Assembly: GCF_000720925.1 (NCBI RefSeq)
Contig: NZ_JOEE01000014.1
Span: 1 to 35,697, forward strand
Direction: 5' to 3'
Source: Phycicoccus jejuensis
Lineage (GTDB): Bacteria > Actinomycetota > Actinomycetes > Actinomycetales > Dermatophilaceae
Length of the DNA: 35,697 nucleotides
The notes below the pieces were generated by a model. The model saw only the letters and a list, made by a program, of their open reading frames with translations. It ran no database searches and was not told the DNA's origin. Of this stretch, positions 1-8,526 are shown piece by piece. Each line of letters starts with the position of its first letter. Positions within the stretch are counted from its first letter, which is position 1. The translations under genes and the position numbers were made by a program.

Positions 1-111
1 CAACAGAGCCGGTGGCGACCCCACCTCGCCCCCGACGGCACCGTCACCTGGCACGGCCCCGACGGCGCCAACCGCACCACCGAACCCCCAGCACCGCACG
101 ACCGGCTGAGC
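1..111 (+). pseudogene. 3' remnant of a probable DUF222/HNH endonuclease gene
   Basis: Frame 1 from the left edge encodes a stretch containing RWRPHLAPDGTVTWHGPDG followed by a Thr/Pro-rich end. This resembles the extreme C-terminus of actinobacterial DUF222/HNH endonucleases, which finish just after the HNH motif with a W...PDGTVTW...PxG...TT pattern. The matching frame has no stop until about 651, deep inside the opposite-strand VOC gene. Frame 2 stops at 107-109, where a gene end would be expected. The simplest reading is a frameshifted or otherwise decayed 3' end, but only about 35 codons are visible, so the identification rests on a short resemblance recalled from memory. The HNH motif itself is outside the window. 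Confidence 0.4.
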
Positions 112-119
112 CCGGGGCG

Positions 120-839
120 TCAGCGGGGCGACAGGACGACGAGCTCGGTGCCGGACGGGTCGACCAGGGTGACCGAGTCGCCCTCAGCGAGAACGGTATC
201 CACACGGACAGCGCCCAGACGTTCGAGCTCGGCGACGGCATCGGCGAGGTCGGTGCCCGCCGCAGCGACGACCTCCATCCGGGTGCGGCTCACCCCGTCC
301 TTCGGAGCCACCGGGCCGCCACCCCACGCGACCTTCGTGCCGCCGGCCGGCAACTGGACCGCCGTCTCGTCGTCCTCGTCCCACACCAGAGGCCAGCCCA
401 GCGCCTCGCTCCAGAACACGCCGGTCGCCCGACCACCGTCCCCGGCGACCTCGCCGAGCAGCCCGGTGCCCGCGAGGAAGCGGTTCCACGGCGGGATGAC
501 GCACAGCGCGTTGCCCTCGGGGTCCGCGAGGACGACGTGCTCCTCGTCCGGCTGCTGCCCCACGTCGAGGTGCCGGCCGCCGAGCGCGAGGACCCGCTCG
601 ACCGTCGCGGCCATGTCGTCGGTCGAGGTGCTCGTCACGTGGAGGTGGTGACGGCTCGCCCCGGACGGCGCGGCCGCGCTGCGGAACCGGAGGGCGACGC
701 ACCCCGGGTCGGACGGGACCACGGTGACCGCACCGGGGCGGTCCTCGGCGGTCGTCCAACCGAGGACTCCGGCCCAGAACCGGGCGAGGGCCACCGGGTC
801 CGCCGCGTCGACGACCAGGGCCTCGAGCTGCACGGTCAT
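120..839 (-). CDS. VOC (glyoxalase/bleomycin-resistance) superfamily protein, two tandem domains
   Basis: This 239-aa protein has two consecutive VOC half-modules. The first covers about residues 4-115 and runs from LEALVVDAADPVALARFW to HVVLADPEGNALCV. The second covers about 125-237 and ends in SVTLVDPSGTELVVL. Each domain ends with the typical D-P-x-G-x-x-L/V edge strand. Actinobacterial proteins of this form are usually unassigned dioxygenase- or glyoxalase-like proteins that bind a metal or a small ligand. No substrate can be inferred here. The ATG at 839 is preceded by a good GGAGGAT ribosome-binding site. The gene is divergent from adnA and ends against the HNH remnant. It looks monocistronic. 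Confidence 0.85.
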   Translation of the reverse strand: MTVQLEALVVDAADPVALARFWAGVLGWTTAEDRPGAVTVVPSDPGCVALRFRSAAAPSGASRHHLHVTSTSTDDMAATVERVLALGGRHLDVGQQPDEEHVVLADPEGNALCVIPPWNRFLAGTGLLGEVAGDGGRATGVFWSEALGWPLVWDEDDETAVQLPAGGTKVAWGGGPVAPKDGVSRTRMEVVAAAGTDLADAVAELERLGAVRVDTVLAEGDSVTLVDPSGTELVVLSPR

Positions 840-949
840 CCGGGATCCTCCCCGTCGTCGGTGACGCCCCGACGCCAGGTCCGTCGGCGGCCACCGGCAA
901 CATGGTTTCCCGCAGGACGCCCGGCCGAGCCGGTGTCGGTCGGACGTGG

Positions 950-955
950 TGGAAT
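950..955 (+). promoter_or_regulatory. Candidate -10 box (TGGAAT) for leaderless adnA
   Basis: TGGAAT ends exactly 6 nt before the GTG at 962. The same spacing is seen before nudC, the HhH-GPD gene and the YgjP-like gene. The second base departs from TAnnnT and no convincing -35 is visible, so this is a weak call that rests on the repeated spacing. Confidence 0.35.
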
Positions 956-961
956 CGCGAC

Positions 962-3900
962 GTGCTCGTCCTCCGCCGCCCCGCCACCGCCTGGGTGGCC
1001 GCGCCGGCGCTCGACCCGCAGCAGCAGGCGGCGGTCGACGCCGACGACCTCGTGGTCCGCGTCCTCGGGGCGCCGGGCACGGGGACGAGCACGGTCGCGG
1101 TCGAGCGCGTGGTGCGCGCCGTCCGCGAGGGGGCCCCCGCCGACTCCTGCCTGCTGCTCGCCCCGACCCGCCTCGCGGCCGCCCGCCTGCGCGACGTCGT
1201 CACGGCCCGGCTCGGCGGCACCACGTCGACCCCGCTCGCGCGCACCCATCAGTCCTTCGGCTTCGGCGTCCTGCGCGAGGCGGCCGCCCTGGCCGGGGAC
1301 CCGGCGCCCCGCCTGCTGAGCGGCCCCGAGCAGGACGTCATCCTCCGCGAGCTCCTCGCCGGACACGCCACCGGCTCGGCCCCCACCCCGCCGTGGCCGA
1401 GGTCGGTGCTCCCCGCGCTGGCCACCCGCGGCTTCCGGGCCGAGCTGCGCGACCTGCTGATGCGTGCCCTCGAGCTCGGCCTCACCCCGCCCGACCTCGA
1501 GCGCCTCGGCCGCGAGCACGGCGTCCCCGAGTGGGTCGCCGGCGCCGCCGTCCTCGCCGAGTACGAGGACGTCACCGCGCTGTCCGCCCCCGGGGCATGG
1601 GACCCCGCGACCGTCCTCACCGCCGCCGCCGACCTCCTCGAGGAGGACAGCGAGGCGCTGAGGCGGATGCGCTCCCGCCTGCGCCTCGTCGTCGTCGACG
1701 ACGCCCAGGAGCTGACACCGGCCGCGGTCCGGCTGGTCACCGTGCTCACCCGCGACAGCGGCGTCCCGGTGGTCCTCACCGGCGACCCCGACGCCGGGAC
1801 CCAGACCTTCCGCGGCGCCGACCCCCGTCTCTTCGTCACGGCCTGGCCGGACGCCGCGACGCACGTCCTGCGGACGGGTCACCGCTGCACCGCGCCGGTG
1901 GCCCGCGCCGCCGGGCGGGTCGTCGCGCACGTCGGCGTCGTCGGCGGGGCCGCCCACCGGGCGCCCGAGCCCGTGGCCGGCGACGGCGCGGTCGAGGCGC
2001 ACCTGCTGCGCACCGGTGCCCAGGAGTCCGCCTTCGTCGCGGGGCTGCTGCGCGAGGCCCACCTGCTGCACGGCGTGCCGTGGTCCCGGATGGCCGTCGT
2101 CGTGCGCGGCGGCTCCCGGACGGCCTCGCTGCGACGCGTCCTGCGTTCCTCCGGGGTCCCCGTCGACACCGCGACGGCCGAGCTCCCCGTCCGCGACGAG
2201 GTGGCCGTCCGGCCGCTGCTCACCCTGCTCGCCTGCGCCCTCGAGGTGGTGGCCGGCGCCGACGAGCTCGACCCCGACACCGTCGTCGACGTGCTCTCCT
2301 CCCCCCTCGGCGGGGCCGACGCCGTGGGCCTGCGCCGCCTGCGGCGGTCGCTGCGCCGGCTCGAGCTCGACAGCGGGGGCGGGCGGACGAGCGACGTGCT
2401 CCTCGCCGAGGCGGTGCTCACGCCGGCCGCTCTCGACCACGTCGGCCCCGAGGCGCGCCCGGCCCGTCGCGTGCACCGCGTCCTCGCCGCCGGGGTCGCG
2501 GCGCTGCGCGACGGCCTCGGGGTCGAGGAGGTCCTCTGGGCGATGTGGTCGGCGGCCGGCCTCGCGGACGCGTGGCGTGAGGCGGCGCTGGCCGGGGGGC
2601 CGGCCGGGCAGCGCGCCGACCGCGACCTCGACGCGCTCATCGGGCTCTTCGACGCCGCCGCCCGCTACGTCGACCGGCTCCCGGGCGCCCGGCCCGCGGA
2701 CTTCCTCGAGCACCTGCGCGGGCAGGAGGTCGCCGGCGACACCCTCGCGGCGCGGGCCGCCACCGGTGAGGCCGTCGCGCTGCTCACCCCCGCCGCGGCC
2801 GCCGGGCTCGAGTGGGACCTCGTCGTCGTCGCCGGGGTGCAGGAGGGGGCCTGGCCCGACCTCCGGCTGCGCGGCTCGATGCTGCGCTCCACCGACCTCG
2901 TCGACGTCGTCACCGGCCGCGACCCCTCGCCCCGCGCCGCGCGCACCCAGGTCGCCCACGACGAGACGCGCCTGTTCCACGTCGCCGCCACCCGGGCGCG
3001 TCACCGCCTCGTCGTCACCGCCGTCCGCAGCGAGGACGAGCAGCCCTCGCCCTACCTCGACGTCGTCGACCCCCGCCCCGACGCCCGCCCCCTCACCGAC
3101 GTCCCGCGTCCCCTCACCCTCCCCGGCCTCGTCGCCGAGCTGCGGCGCGCGCTCGTCGACCCCGACCCCGCCCTGCGCGGCGCCGCCGTCACGACGCTCG
3201 GCCGGCTCGCCCGCGCCGGTGTCCCCGGCGCCGACCCCGCCCAGTGGTGGGCCCTGCGCGCCACCACCGACGACCGCCCCCGCCGCACCGACGACGCCCC
3301 GGTCCGGGTCTCGCCGTCGACGATCGACCGGTTCGGGCAGTGCGGCCTCCAGTGGCTGCTGCGTACGAGCGGCGGCGACGGCCCCTCGATGGGCGCCCAG
3401 GACATCGGCACCCTCGTCCACGAGGTCGCCCACGACCTCGGCGACGTCGACGCCGCGACCTACGCCGCCGAGCTCGAGGCGCGCTGGGGGCGGCTCGGCC
3501 TGCCGCCCGGATGGCTCTCGCGCCGCGACCTCGGCCGGGCCCGCGAGATGACCGCGCGGCTGGCCACCTACCACCGCGAGGCGAGCGCCGAGGGCTGGCG
3601 CCGGGCCGCGTCCGAGGAGCGGATGCGGGTCGCGCTCGGCCGGGCGGTCGTCGCCGGCACCGTCGACCGCATCGAGATCGGGCCCGGGGGAGCCGTGCGC
3701 GTCATCGACCTCAAGACCGGGTCGCGCAAGCCGACCAAGGACGAGCTGGCCCGCAACGGCCAGCTCGGGGCCTACCAGCTCGCCGTCGAGGAGGGCGCCT
3801 TCGCCGCGCACGGCACGGGGTCCGGCGGCGCGGCCCTGCTCCAGCTCGGGCGGGCCGCGAACCGCTCGACGACGCTCCAGGTGCAGGCACCGTTGAGCGC

Positions 3901-4054
3901 CGACCCCGAGCCGACGTGGGCCCGTGACCTCGTCCTGCGCACCGCCGACGGGATGGCCGCCTCCACCGTCGTCGCGACCCCCTCGCGCGACGTGTGCGGC
4001 ACCTGCCAGGTCAAGGACTCCTGCCCGGCACAGCCGGAGGGGAGGCGCCTGTGA
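962..4054 (+). CDS. adnA: AdnA-type subunit of the AdnAB helicase-nuclease (degenerate motor)
   Basis: This 1030-aa UvrD-like/RecB-nuclease protein lies directly upstream of adnB. The N-terminal motor fold is recognisable (TGDPDAGTQTFRG, a motif III form), but its ATP site is changed. The Walker A region reads GAPGTGTST with Thr42 where Lys is expected, and the Walker B region reads DDAQE (Asp246-Asp247) instead of DExQD. The C-terminal RecB-type nuclease is intact: Asp902 in VDRIE, Asp916 and Lys918 in IDLKTG, then the QLGAYQL helix. Cys794, 1012, 1015 and 1021 form the C...CxxC-x5-C pattern of Fe-S nuclease modules. Known biology: AdnAB resects double-strand breaks for homologous recombination, and the mycobacterial AdnA motor does not hydrolyse ATP, which fits this degeneration. 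GTG 962 is preferred over ATG 902, because residues 1-20 of the longer form look non-conserved and a -10-like box sits 6 nt before 962. Confidence 0.88.
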   Translation: MLVLRRPATAWVAAPALDPQQQAAVDADDLVVRVLGAPGTGTSTVAVERVVRAVREGAPADSCLLLAPTRLAAARLRDVVTARLGGTTSTPLARTHQSFGFGVLREAAALAGDPAPRLLSGPEQDVILRELLAGHATGSAPTPPWPRSVLPALATRGFRAELRDLLMRALELGLTPPDLERLGREHGVPEWVAGAAVLAEYEDVTALSAPGAWDPATVLTAAADLLEEDSEALRRMRSRLRLVVVDDAQELTPAAVRLVTVLTRDSGVPVVLTGDPDAGTQTFRGADPRLFVTAWPDAATHVLRTGHRCTAPVARAAGRVVAHVGVVGGAAHRAPEPVAGDGAVEAHLLRTGAQESAFVAGLLREAHLLHGVPWSRMAVVVRGGSRTASLRRVLRSSGVPVDTATAELPVRDEVAVRPLLTLLACALEVVAGADELDPDTVVDVLSSPLGGADAVGLRRLRRSLRRLELDSGGGRTSDVLLAEAVLTPAALDHVGPEARPARRVHRVLAAGVAALRDGLGVEEVLWAMWSAAGLADAWREAALAGGPAGQRADRDLDALIGLFDAAARYVDRLPGARPADFLEHLRGQEVAGDTLAARAATGEAVALLTPAAAAGLEWDLVVVAGVQEGAWPDLRLRGSMLRSTDLVDVVTGRDPSPRAARTQVAHDETRLFHVAATRARHRLVVTAVRSEDEQPSPYLDVVDPRPDARPLTDVPRPLTLPGLVAELRRALVDPDPALRGAAVTTLGRLARAGVPGADPAQWWALRATTDDRPRRTDDAPVRVSPSTIDRFGQCGLQWLLRTSGGDGPSMGAQDIGTLVHEVAHDLGDVDAATYAAELEARWGRLGLPPGWLSRRDLGRAREMTARLATYHREASAEGWRRAASEERMRVALGRAVVAGTVDRIEIGPGGAVRVIDLKTGSRKPTKDELARNGQLGAYQLAVEEGAFAAHGTGSGGAALLQLGRAANRSTTLQVQAPLSADPEPTWARDLVLRTADGMAASTVVATPSRDVCGTCQVKDSCPAQPEGRRL

Positions 4055-7000
4055 CGACCACCGACCTTGCTGCGGCACAGGCGCCCCCGCGCTGGAGCGC
4101 CGTCGCGCTGGCCGAGGCGCTCGGCCAGTCCTACGCCCCGACCCCCGAGCAGGCGGCGGTCATCGAGGCGCCGCTGCGGCCGCTGCTCGTCGTCGCCGGC
4201 GCCGGCTCGGGCAAGACCGAGACGATGGCCGCCCGCGTCGTGTGGCTCGTCGCCAACGGGCTCGTGCAGCCCGACGAGGTCCTCGGGCTGACCTTCACCC
4301 GCAAGGCCGCCGGCGAGCTGTCCGAGCGGCTCGCGGCGCGCCTGACGACGCTGCGCGAGGCCGGGCTCTGGACCCCCGCGCCGGAGGCCGGCGCCGCGGT
4401 CCTCGACGACACCCCGACCGTCTCGACCTACCACGCGTACGCCGGGCGCATCGTCCGCGAGCACGGCCTGCGCCTCGGGGTCGAGCCCGAGAGCCGGCTG
4501 CTCACCGAGGCCGCGGCGTGGCAGTTCGCGCACGAGGCCGTCGTCGCCTGGGACGGGCCGATGGACGCCGTCGACAAGGCGGAGTCCACCGTCACGACCG
4601 CCGTCGTCGACCTCGCCGGCGAGATGGCCGAGCACCTCGTCGAGCCCCGGCAGGTCGCCGAGCACCTCGCGGAGGTCGTCGACATCCTCGACACGCTGAC
4701 CAAGCCGGACGGCTCGCGCAGGCGCACCAACCCGATGCGCGACACCGTCGACGTCCTGCGCGCGCGGGCCGCCGTCGTCCCGCTCGTCGAGGCCTACCAC
4801 GCGCTCAAGCGCTCCCGGGACGCGATGGACTTCTCCGACCAGGTGGCGCTCGCCGCCCGGCTCGCCCTCACCGTGCCCGAGGTGGGCGCCGCCGAGCGGC
4901 AGCGCTTCCGGGCCGTCCTCCTCGACGAGTTCCAGGACACCTCGGAGGCCCAGCTGCAGCTGCTGCGGGCGCTGTTCGTCGCCCCCGGCGAGCCGGTCCC
5001 CGTCACCGCCGTCGGCGACCCCCACCAGTCGATCTACGGATGGCGCGGCGCCTCCTCGACGACCCTCGACCGCTTCCGCTCCGACTTCCGCGACCCGGCC
5101 CCCGCCGAGGTCCTGCACCTCTCGACGAGCTGGCGCAACGACCGGGCCGTGCTCGCCGCCGCCAACGTCGTCGCCGCCCCCCTCGCGTCGACCACCCGCG
5201 TGCCCGTCCAGCGGCTCGTCGAGCGCCCCGGCGCCGGGCCCGGCCACGTCGCCGTCGCCCGCCTCGGCACGCTCGAGGACGAGGCCGCCCACGTCGTCGG
5301 CTGGCTGCGCGCGCGGATGTCCCGGCCCGGACGCCGCACCGCAGCCATCCTGTGCCGCAAGCGATCCCAGTTCGACCCGGTCGTCGAGGCGCTCGAGGAG
5401 GCCGGGGTGCCCCACGAGGTCGTGGGCCTCGGCGGGCTGCTGCACACGCCCGAGGTCGCCGACCTCGTCGCGCTCCTCCACGTCGTCGCCGACCCCACCC
5501 GCGGCGACCGGCTGATGCGCCTGCTCACCGGCCCCTCGTGCCGGCTCGGCGCGGCCGACCTTGACGGGCTCGGCGAGTGGGCCCGCGTCCGCCAGGGACG
5601 CCACCGTCCCGAGCGCGGCGCCGACCTCGCCCCCGACGCCGCCGACGAGGCGAGCATCGTCGAGGCGCTCGACGCGCTGCCGCCGCCCGACTGGGTGGGG
5701 GAGGAGGGGCAGCGCCTCGGCCCCGCCGCGCTGGCCCGGCTGACCGGCCTCGGCGCGTGCGTGCGCCGGCTGCGCGGCCTGACCGGCCTCGGCCTGCCCG
5801 AGCTCGTCGCGGAGGCCGAGGTCGCGCTCGGCCTCGACATCGAGGTCCTCGCCCGGCCGGGGTACTCGACCGGTGCGGCCCGGGCGCACCTCGACGCCTT
5901 CGCCGACGTCGCGGCCACCTTCGCCGCGAGCGCCGACCGGCCGGGGCTCGGCGGCTTCCTCGCCTGGCTCGAGGCGGCCGTCGACGAGGAGCGCGGCCTC
6001 GACCTCGGCTGGGTCGAGGCCCGGCCGGACGCCGTCCAGGTCATGACCGTCCACGCGGCCAAGGGGCTGGAGTGGGACGTCGTCGCCGTGCCCGGCCTCG
6101 TCGAGTCCTCGTTCCCGGCGCACTCGGCCACCCAGAGCCGACCGGTCGGCGACGCGTGGGGCCACGGCGACCCGAACGACAAGGCGTGGCTCGTCGGCCT
6201 CGCCGCGCTGCCGCACGACCTGCGGGGTGACCGCGACGGCCTGCCCCGCTTCGGCTGGGCCGACGGCCACGACTGGGAGAGCGCCGCCGAGGCCCTCGCC
6301 CGCTTCACGGCCGCCTCGGCCGACCACGGCATCGCCGAGGAGCGCCGCCTCGCGTACGTCGCGACGACCCGCGCCCGCCTCGACCTCCTGCTCACCGCCC
6401 ACGTCTGGGGCTCGGCCGCGTCCCCGCGCGTCACCTCGCGCTTCCTCGAGGAGGTGCGGGTCCTCGAGGGGGTCGCCCCGGGGCCGTGGGCGGAGCTGCC
6501 GCCCACCGACGACCCCAAGCCGCAGAACCCGCGCACGGCGCAGGCGGTGAGCGTGCTCTGGCCGACCCCCGACCACGTCGCCCGCCGCGACCTGCTGCTC
6601 GGCCCGGCCCGCGAGGTGGTCGCGGCCGCCGCCGATCCCGAGCCCGCCACCGGCGCCGGCCCGTGGGACGCCGAGGTCCGGATGCTCCTCGACGAGCGCG
6701 GACGCCGCCGGGACGGTGCCGACGTCGACGTCGTCCTGCCGGCCCACCTCTCGACCTCGGCCCTGGTCTCCCTCGCCGAGGACGCCGAGGCCTACACGAG
6801 CCGGCTGCGCCGCCCGATGCCGCAGCCGCCGGCGCTCGCGGCGCGCCGGGGCACGGCCTTCCACGCGTGGGTCGAGGAGCACTACGCGCGGGCGGCCATC
6901 GTCGACGTCGACATGCTGCCGGGGTTCGCCGACGACGACGGCGCCAGCGAGGACCTCGACGCGCTCCGGGAGGCCTTCCTCGCGTCCGAGTGGGCCGGGC

Positions 7001-7332
7001 GCACCCCGCTCGAGGTCGAGACGAGCGTCGAGACGGTCATCGACGGCATCGCCGTGCGCGGGCGCATCGACGCTGTCTTCGCCGGGCGGGGCGCCGACGG
7101 CGAGCCCGAGTGGACGGTCGTCGACTGGAAGACCGGGCAGCCGGCCACCGGCGCGCGGGCCCGGGCCCGCGCGGTGCAGCTCGGCGCCTACCGCCTCGCG
7201 TGGTCGCGGCTGCGCGGGGTCGACCCGCAGCGGGTGCGCGGCGCCTTCTTCCACGCGGCGACCGGCGAGACCGTGTGGCCCGACCTGCCGGACGAGGCCG
7301 AGCTCAGCCGAGCTCTCGCCGCGGCTCGCTGA
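4051..7332 (+). CDS. adnB: AdnB, lead motor subunit of the AdnAB helicase-nuclease
   Basis: This 1093-aa superfamily 1A helicase is fused to a RecB-type nuclease. The motor motifs are canonical: Walker A AGAGSGKT (residues 49-56, Lys55), DEFQDT at 292, GDPHQSIYGWRG near 322, HAAKGLEWD near 667 and VATTRAR near 769. The nuclease has Asp1007 in GRIDAVF, Asp1025 and Lys1027 in VDWKTG, then QLGAYRLAW. The family hydrolyses ATP to translocate on DNA while both subunits' nucleases cut the two strands at a break. The GTG start overlaps the adnA stop (GTGA) and follows a GGAGGGGAGG ribosome-binding site, so the subunits are probably translationally coupled and made 1:1. Its 3' end overlaps the convergent phosphotransferase gene by 29 bp. 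Confidence 0.94.
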   Translation: MTTTDLAAAQAPPRWSAVALAEALGQSYAPTPEQAAVIEAPLRPLLVVAGAGSGKTETMAARVVWLVANGLVQPDEVLGLTFTRKAAGELSERLAARLTTLREAGLWTPAPEAGAAVLDDTPTVSTYHAYAGRIVREHGLRLGVEPESRLLTEAAAWQFAHEAVVAWDGPMDAVDKAESTVTTAVVDLAGEMAEHLVEPRQVAEHLAEVVDILDTLTKPDGSRRRTNPMRDTVDVLRARAAVVPLVEAYHALKRSRDAMDFSDQVALAARLALTVPEVGAAERQRFRAVLLDEFQDTSEAQLQLLRALFVAPGEPVPVTAVGDPHQSIYGWRGASSTTLDRFRSDFRDPAPAEVLHLSTSWRNDRAVLAAANVVAAPLASTTRVPVQRLVERPGAGPGHVAVARLGTLEDEAAHVVGWLRARMSRPGRRTAAILCRKRSQFDPVVEALEEAGVPHEVVGLGGLLHTPEVADLVALLHVVADPTRGDRLMRLLTGPSCRLGAADLDGLGEWARVRQGRHRPERGADLAPDAADEASIVEALDALPPPDWVGEEGQRLGPAALARLTGLGACVRRLRGLTGLGLPELVAEAEVALGLDIEVLARPGYSTGAARAHLDAFADVAATFAASADRPGLGGFLAWLEAAVDEERGLDLGWVEARPDAVQVMTVHAAKGLEWDVVAVPGLVESSFPAHSATQSRPVGDAWGHGDPNDKAWLVGLAALPHDLRGDRDGLPRFGWADGHDWESAAEALARFTAASADHGIAEERRLAYVATTRARLDLLLTAHVWGSAASPRVTSRFLEEVRVLEGVAPGPWAELPPTDDPKPQNPRTAQAVSVLWPTPDHVARRDLLLGPAREVVAAAADPEPATGAGPWDAEVRMLLDERGRRRDGADVDVVLPAHLSTSALVSLAEDAEAYTSRLRRPMPQPPALAARRGTAFHAWVEEHYARAAIVDVDMLPGFADDDGASEDLDALREAFLASEWAGRTPLEVETSVETVIDGIAVRGRIDAVFAGRGADGEPEWTVVDWKTGQPATGARARARAVQLGAYRLAWSRLRGVDPQRVRGAFFHAATGETVWPDLPDEAELSRALAAAR

Positions 7333-8494
7333 CCTCGTCGGCGTCGTCCGTGACCTGGTCGGCGTCGTCCGTGACCTGGTCGGCGTCGTCCGTGACCTGG
7401 TCGGCGTCGTCCGTGACCTCGTCGGCCTCCGCGGTGACCTCCGGCAGGTCGTCCTCCTCGTCGTCGTCGACGACGAGCGCCGGCGGGGGAGCGGGGCGCG
7501 AGCGCGGGGTCACGGGGGCGAGGGAGGTGCGGCGGTAGTCGTCCTCGCCGCGCTCCATCGCCACGTGGACGGCGTCGTCGAGCCGGCGTAGCTGCGTCGA
7601 GAGCACCTCGACCGCGGGCACGTCCTTGCGGGCGAGCGCGCCCATGAGGCGGCCGAGCATCCGCAGCTCGGCGCCGAGCCGGGCCCGCACGAGCAGGTTG
7701 ACGTCGGGTCGCTCGACCCGCACGTGGGCGTAGGCCTCGAGCACGGTGTCGACGGCCTCCGGCGAGGCCTCGGCGACGAGCGCGGCGAAGTCGTCGGCCG
7801 GGTCGGCGACCTGGGCGTCCTCCCAGCCGGTCATCGCCTTGACCCGCCCGGAGGCCGCGTCGTGCGGGTCGTCGAAGACGGCGAGGACCTCCTCGCCACC
7901 GAGGTCGCCGTGGGTGGGGGTCGCGGCGAAGCGCCACAGGGCGACGTCCTCGAGGGCCTCCTCCCAGCGGGTCAGGAGGGTCGTCGGGACCCGGCCGGTC
8001 TCGGCGGCCCGGTCGAGCTCCGCGAGGCGGCGGGTGCGGTAGGCGTCGGCGTCGTAGGCCGGCAGCCCGGCCTCCTCGAAGAGCGCGGGGTCGGTGTTGT
8101 GCAGCGCGCCGATCGCGCGGCCGAGCTCGGCCGCCAGCCCCGGCCCGTGCGGCAGGGCGGAGAGGTCGAGCGCGTGCCCCGGCAGGTAGGGGTAGACGGC
8201 CGCCCGTCCGCCGGTGCCGAGGTCGACGAAGCCACGCGGCGCGGGCACGGCGAACGGCAGACGGCGCGCGAGCAGGCCGAGCAGCGCGACGGAGCGGTCC
8301 ATCTCGGCGCCCGCGACCTCGGTGCGGGGGACGCGCACCACCCAGCGGCGGTGCTCCTGGTCCTCGACGAAGGCGACGTCGAAGGCCTGCCCGGGGAGGG
8401 AGGGGAGTGCCTCGACGCTCACCGGGTCCAGGCCCGGGACGGCGGCACTGGCCAGGGCGGCGAGCTGTACGGGGCTGCGGTCCACGTGCCCCAC
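7304..8494 (-). CDS. APH/Mph-like phosphotransferase-fold protein with acidic heptad-repeat tail, probably degenerate
   Basis: This 396-aa protein has the aminoglycoside/macrolide phosphotransferase fold. HGD at residues 195-197 is the catalytic-loop motif, and GWEDAQVADPADDFA is the equivalent of the IDW-DPA-D region. Two key positions are altered: the metal-binding Asn that normally follows HGD by five residues is Glu202, and the Asp of the IDW motif is Gly223. It may therefore be a pseudokinase or have unusual chemistry. The tail (about 335-396) is strongly acidic and carries four to five copies of a TDDADQV/E heptad, encoded by 21-bp DNA repeats. It starts at GTG 8494, is divergent from nudC, and overlaps adnB at the 3' ends. 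A phosphotransferase commonly lies here in related actinobacteria, but I know of no assigned function and no evidence for antibiotic resistance. Confidence 0.8.
   Translation of the reverse strand: MGHVDRSPVQLAALASAAVPGLDPVSVEALPSLPGQAFDVAFVEDQEHRRWVVRVPRTEVAGAEMDRSVALLGLLARRLPFAVPAPRGFVDLGTGGRAAVYPYLPGHALDLSALPHGPGLAAELGRAIGALHNTDPALFEEAGLPAYDADAYRTRRLAELDRAAETGRVPTTLLTRWEEALEDVALWRFAATPTHGDLGGEEVLAVFDDPHDAASGRVKAMTGWEDAQVADPADDFAALVAEASPEAVDTVLEAYAHVRVERPDVNLLVRARLGAELRMLGRLMGALARKDVPAVEVLSTQLRRLDDAVHVAMERGEDDYRRTSLAPVTPRSRPAPPPALVVDDDEEDDLPEVTAEADEVTDDADQVTDDADQVTDDADQVTDDADEVSEPRRELG
7331..7435. repeat. 21-bp tandem repeat, four near-identical copies plus one degenerate copy
   Basis: The unit gacctSgtcggcgtcgtccg (plus t) starts at 7331, 7352, 7373 and 7394. 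A diverged fifth copy starts at 7415. Only the C/G at position 6 varies among the first four. On the minus strand each unit encodes one acidic heptad of the phosphotransferase-like protein tail. The array starts inside the TGA stop of adnB (7330-7332), so unit-number changes could also affect the adnB end. Confidence 0.95.
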
Positions 8495-8514
8495 GGTAGG
8501 CCGTGCCCGCCACC

Positions 8515-8520
8515 TAGGCT
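8515..8520 (+). promoter_or_regulatory. -10 box (TAGGCT) for leaderless nudC
   Basis: TAGGCT is followed by exactly six bases (gggagg) and then the GTG start of nudC. The spacing puts the expected transcription start on or next to the start codon. The gggagg could also serve as a ribosome-binding site, but it is too close to the GTG to act normally. No good -35 element is seen. Confidence 0.5.
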
Positions 8521-8526
8521 GGGAGG

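Noticed and set aside
836..7254. Very long open frames antisense to adnA and adnB (836-4078 and 3772-7254, minus strand)
   Set aside because: They are Gly/Arg/Ala/Asp-rich shadows produced by the high GC3 of adnA and adnB. They have no domain motifs or ribosome-binding sites, and they end where the real genes' codon bias ends.
7331..7435. CRISPR-like array
   Set aside because: Units are contiguous with no spacers, in frame, and protein-coding. No cas genes are near.
7304..8494. Aminoglycoside or macrolide resistance gene
   Set aside because: Only the fold and HGD motif match. Key metal-binding residues differ and the genomic place is a conserved housekeeping block.
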